From assembly GCA_937929895.1 (NCBI GenBank), contig CALFUO010000121.1, positions 1 through 37,999 of the forward strand: a stretch of 37,999 bases of DNA, given 5' to 3'. Position 1 is the first letter of the stretch, and each line of letters begins with the position of its first letter. The translations under genes were made by a program, and so were the position numbers. Below are positions 37,697-37,999 of this stretch, piece after piece. Under the pieces are notes generated by a model, which saw only the letters and a list, made by a program, of their open reading frames with translations, was not told where the DNA came from and searched no databases. Source of the DNA: an uncultured Aquimarina sp. GTDB taxonomy: Bacteria; Bacteroidota; Bacteroidia; Flavobacteriales; Flavobacteriaceae.

Positions 37697-37999
37697 ATGA
37701 ACAAAATTGTAATCACTACACTTTTACTATTTCTATTTTCATTAGGAATAAAAGCACAAGACAAAGCAAGAATAGCAGGTAAAATTACCGATGAGTTTGA
37801 ACAGCCATTATCAAATATTACCGTAAAATTAAATAATACAGACACCTCTTTTATTTCAGATGTACATGGAGAATTTTTATTAGAAAATATTCCTTATGGC
37901 ACTCATACGCTAACTTTTGAACATTTAAACTACGACATCGTAGAGAAAACCGTAATTCTTAATCAACAAGAAAACTTATTAAGCTTAACTGTTTTAATG
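37697..37999 (+). CDS. TonB-dependent receptor N-terminus with carboxypeptidase regulatory-like domain (runs off window)
   Basis: MNKIVITTLLLFLFSLGIKAQDKARIAGKITDEFEQPLSNITVKLNNTDTSFISDVHGEFLLENIPYGTHTLTFEHLNY... Confidence 0.8.
   Translation, partial: MNKIVITTLLLFLFSLGIKAQDKARIAGKITDEFEQPLSNITVKLNNTDTSFISDVHGEFLLENIPYGTHTLTFEHLNYDIVEKTVILNQQENLLSLTVLM

Overview
Window from an AT-rich Flavobacteriia-type (Bacteroidota) chromosome, judged from protein families and TAnnTTTG promoter-like boxes. Main content: 5' part of hisG with a His-rich leader peptide and attenuator; a sugar MFS transporter; a RidA-like lipoprotein; a DUF4494 gene; rpe; a glycogen cluster (glgA-glgC-glgB-GH31); a sulfatase; a kinase-like conserved hypothetical; a disrupted PorP/SprF gene; uvrB; an ECF sigma/FecR/STN-TonB receptor operon; a VWA lipoprotein; a SIMPL-domain protein; a LytS/LytTR two-component pair; a ParDE-like toxin-antitoxin pair; a possible type-23 toxin-like protein; an LRR lipoprotein; and the start of a carboxypeptidase-regulatory-domain TonB receptor. 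No clear defence island, CRISPR array, tRNA or rRNA was seen. The observations most worth a second look are: (1) an unlisted 52-aa ORF between the sigma factor and FecR that resembles a free-standing FecR N-terminal anti-sigma segment; (2) a duplicated 55-bp 5' element carrying a putative 8-codon leader ORF, with all its substitutions at third codon positions; (3) the His attenuator; (4) several MITE/REP-like intergenic elements that abut stop codons; and (5) several gene remnants (TonB receptor tail, IS transposase, VWA-gene start).
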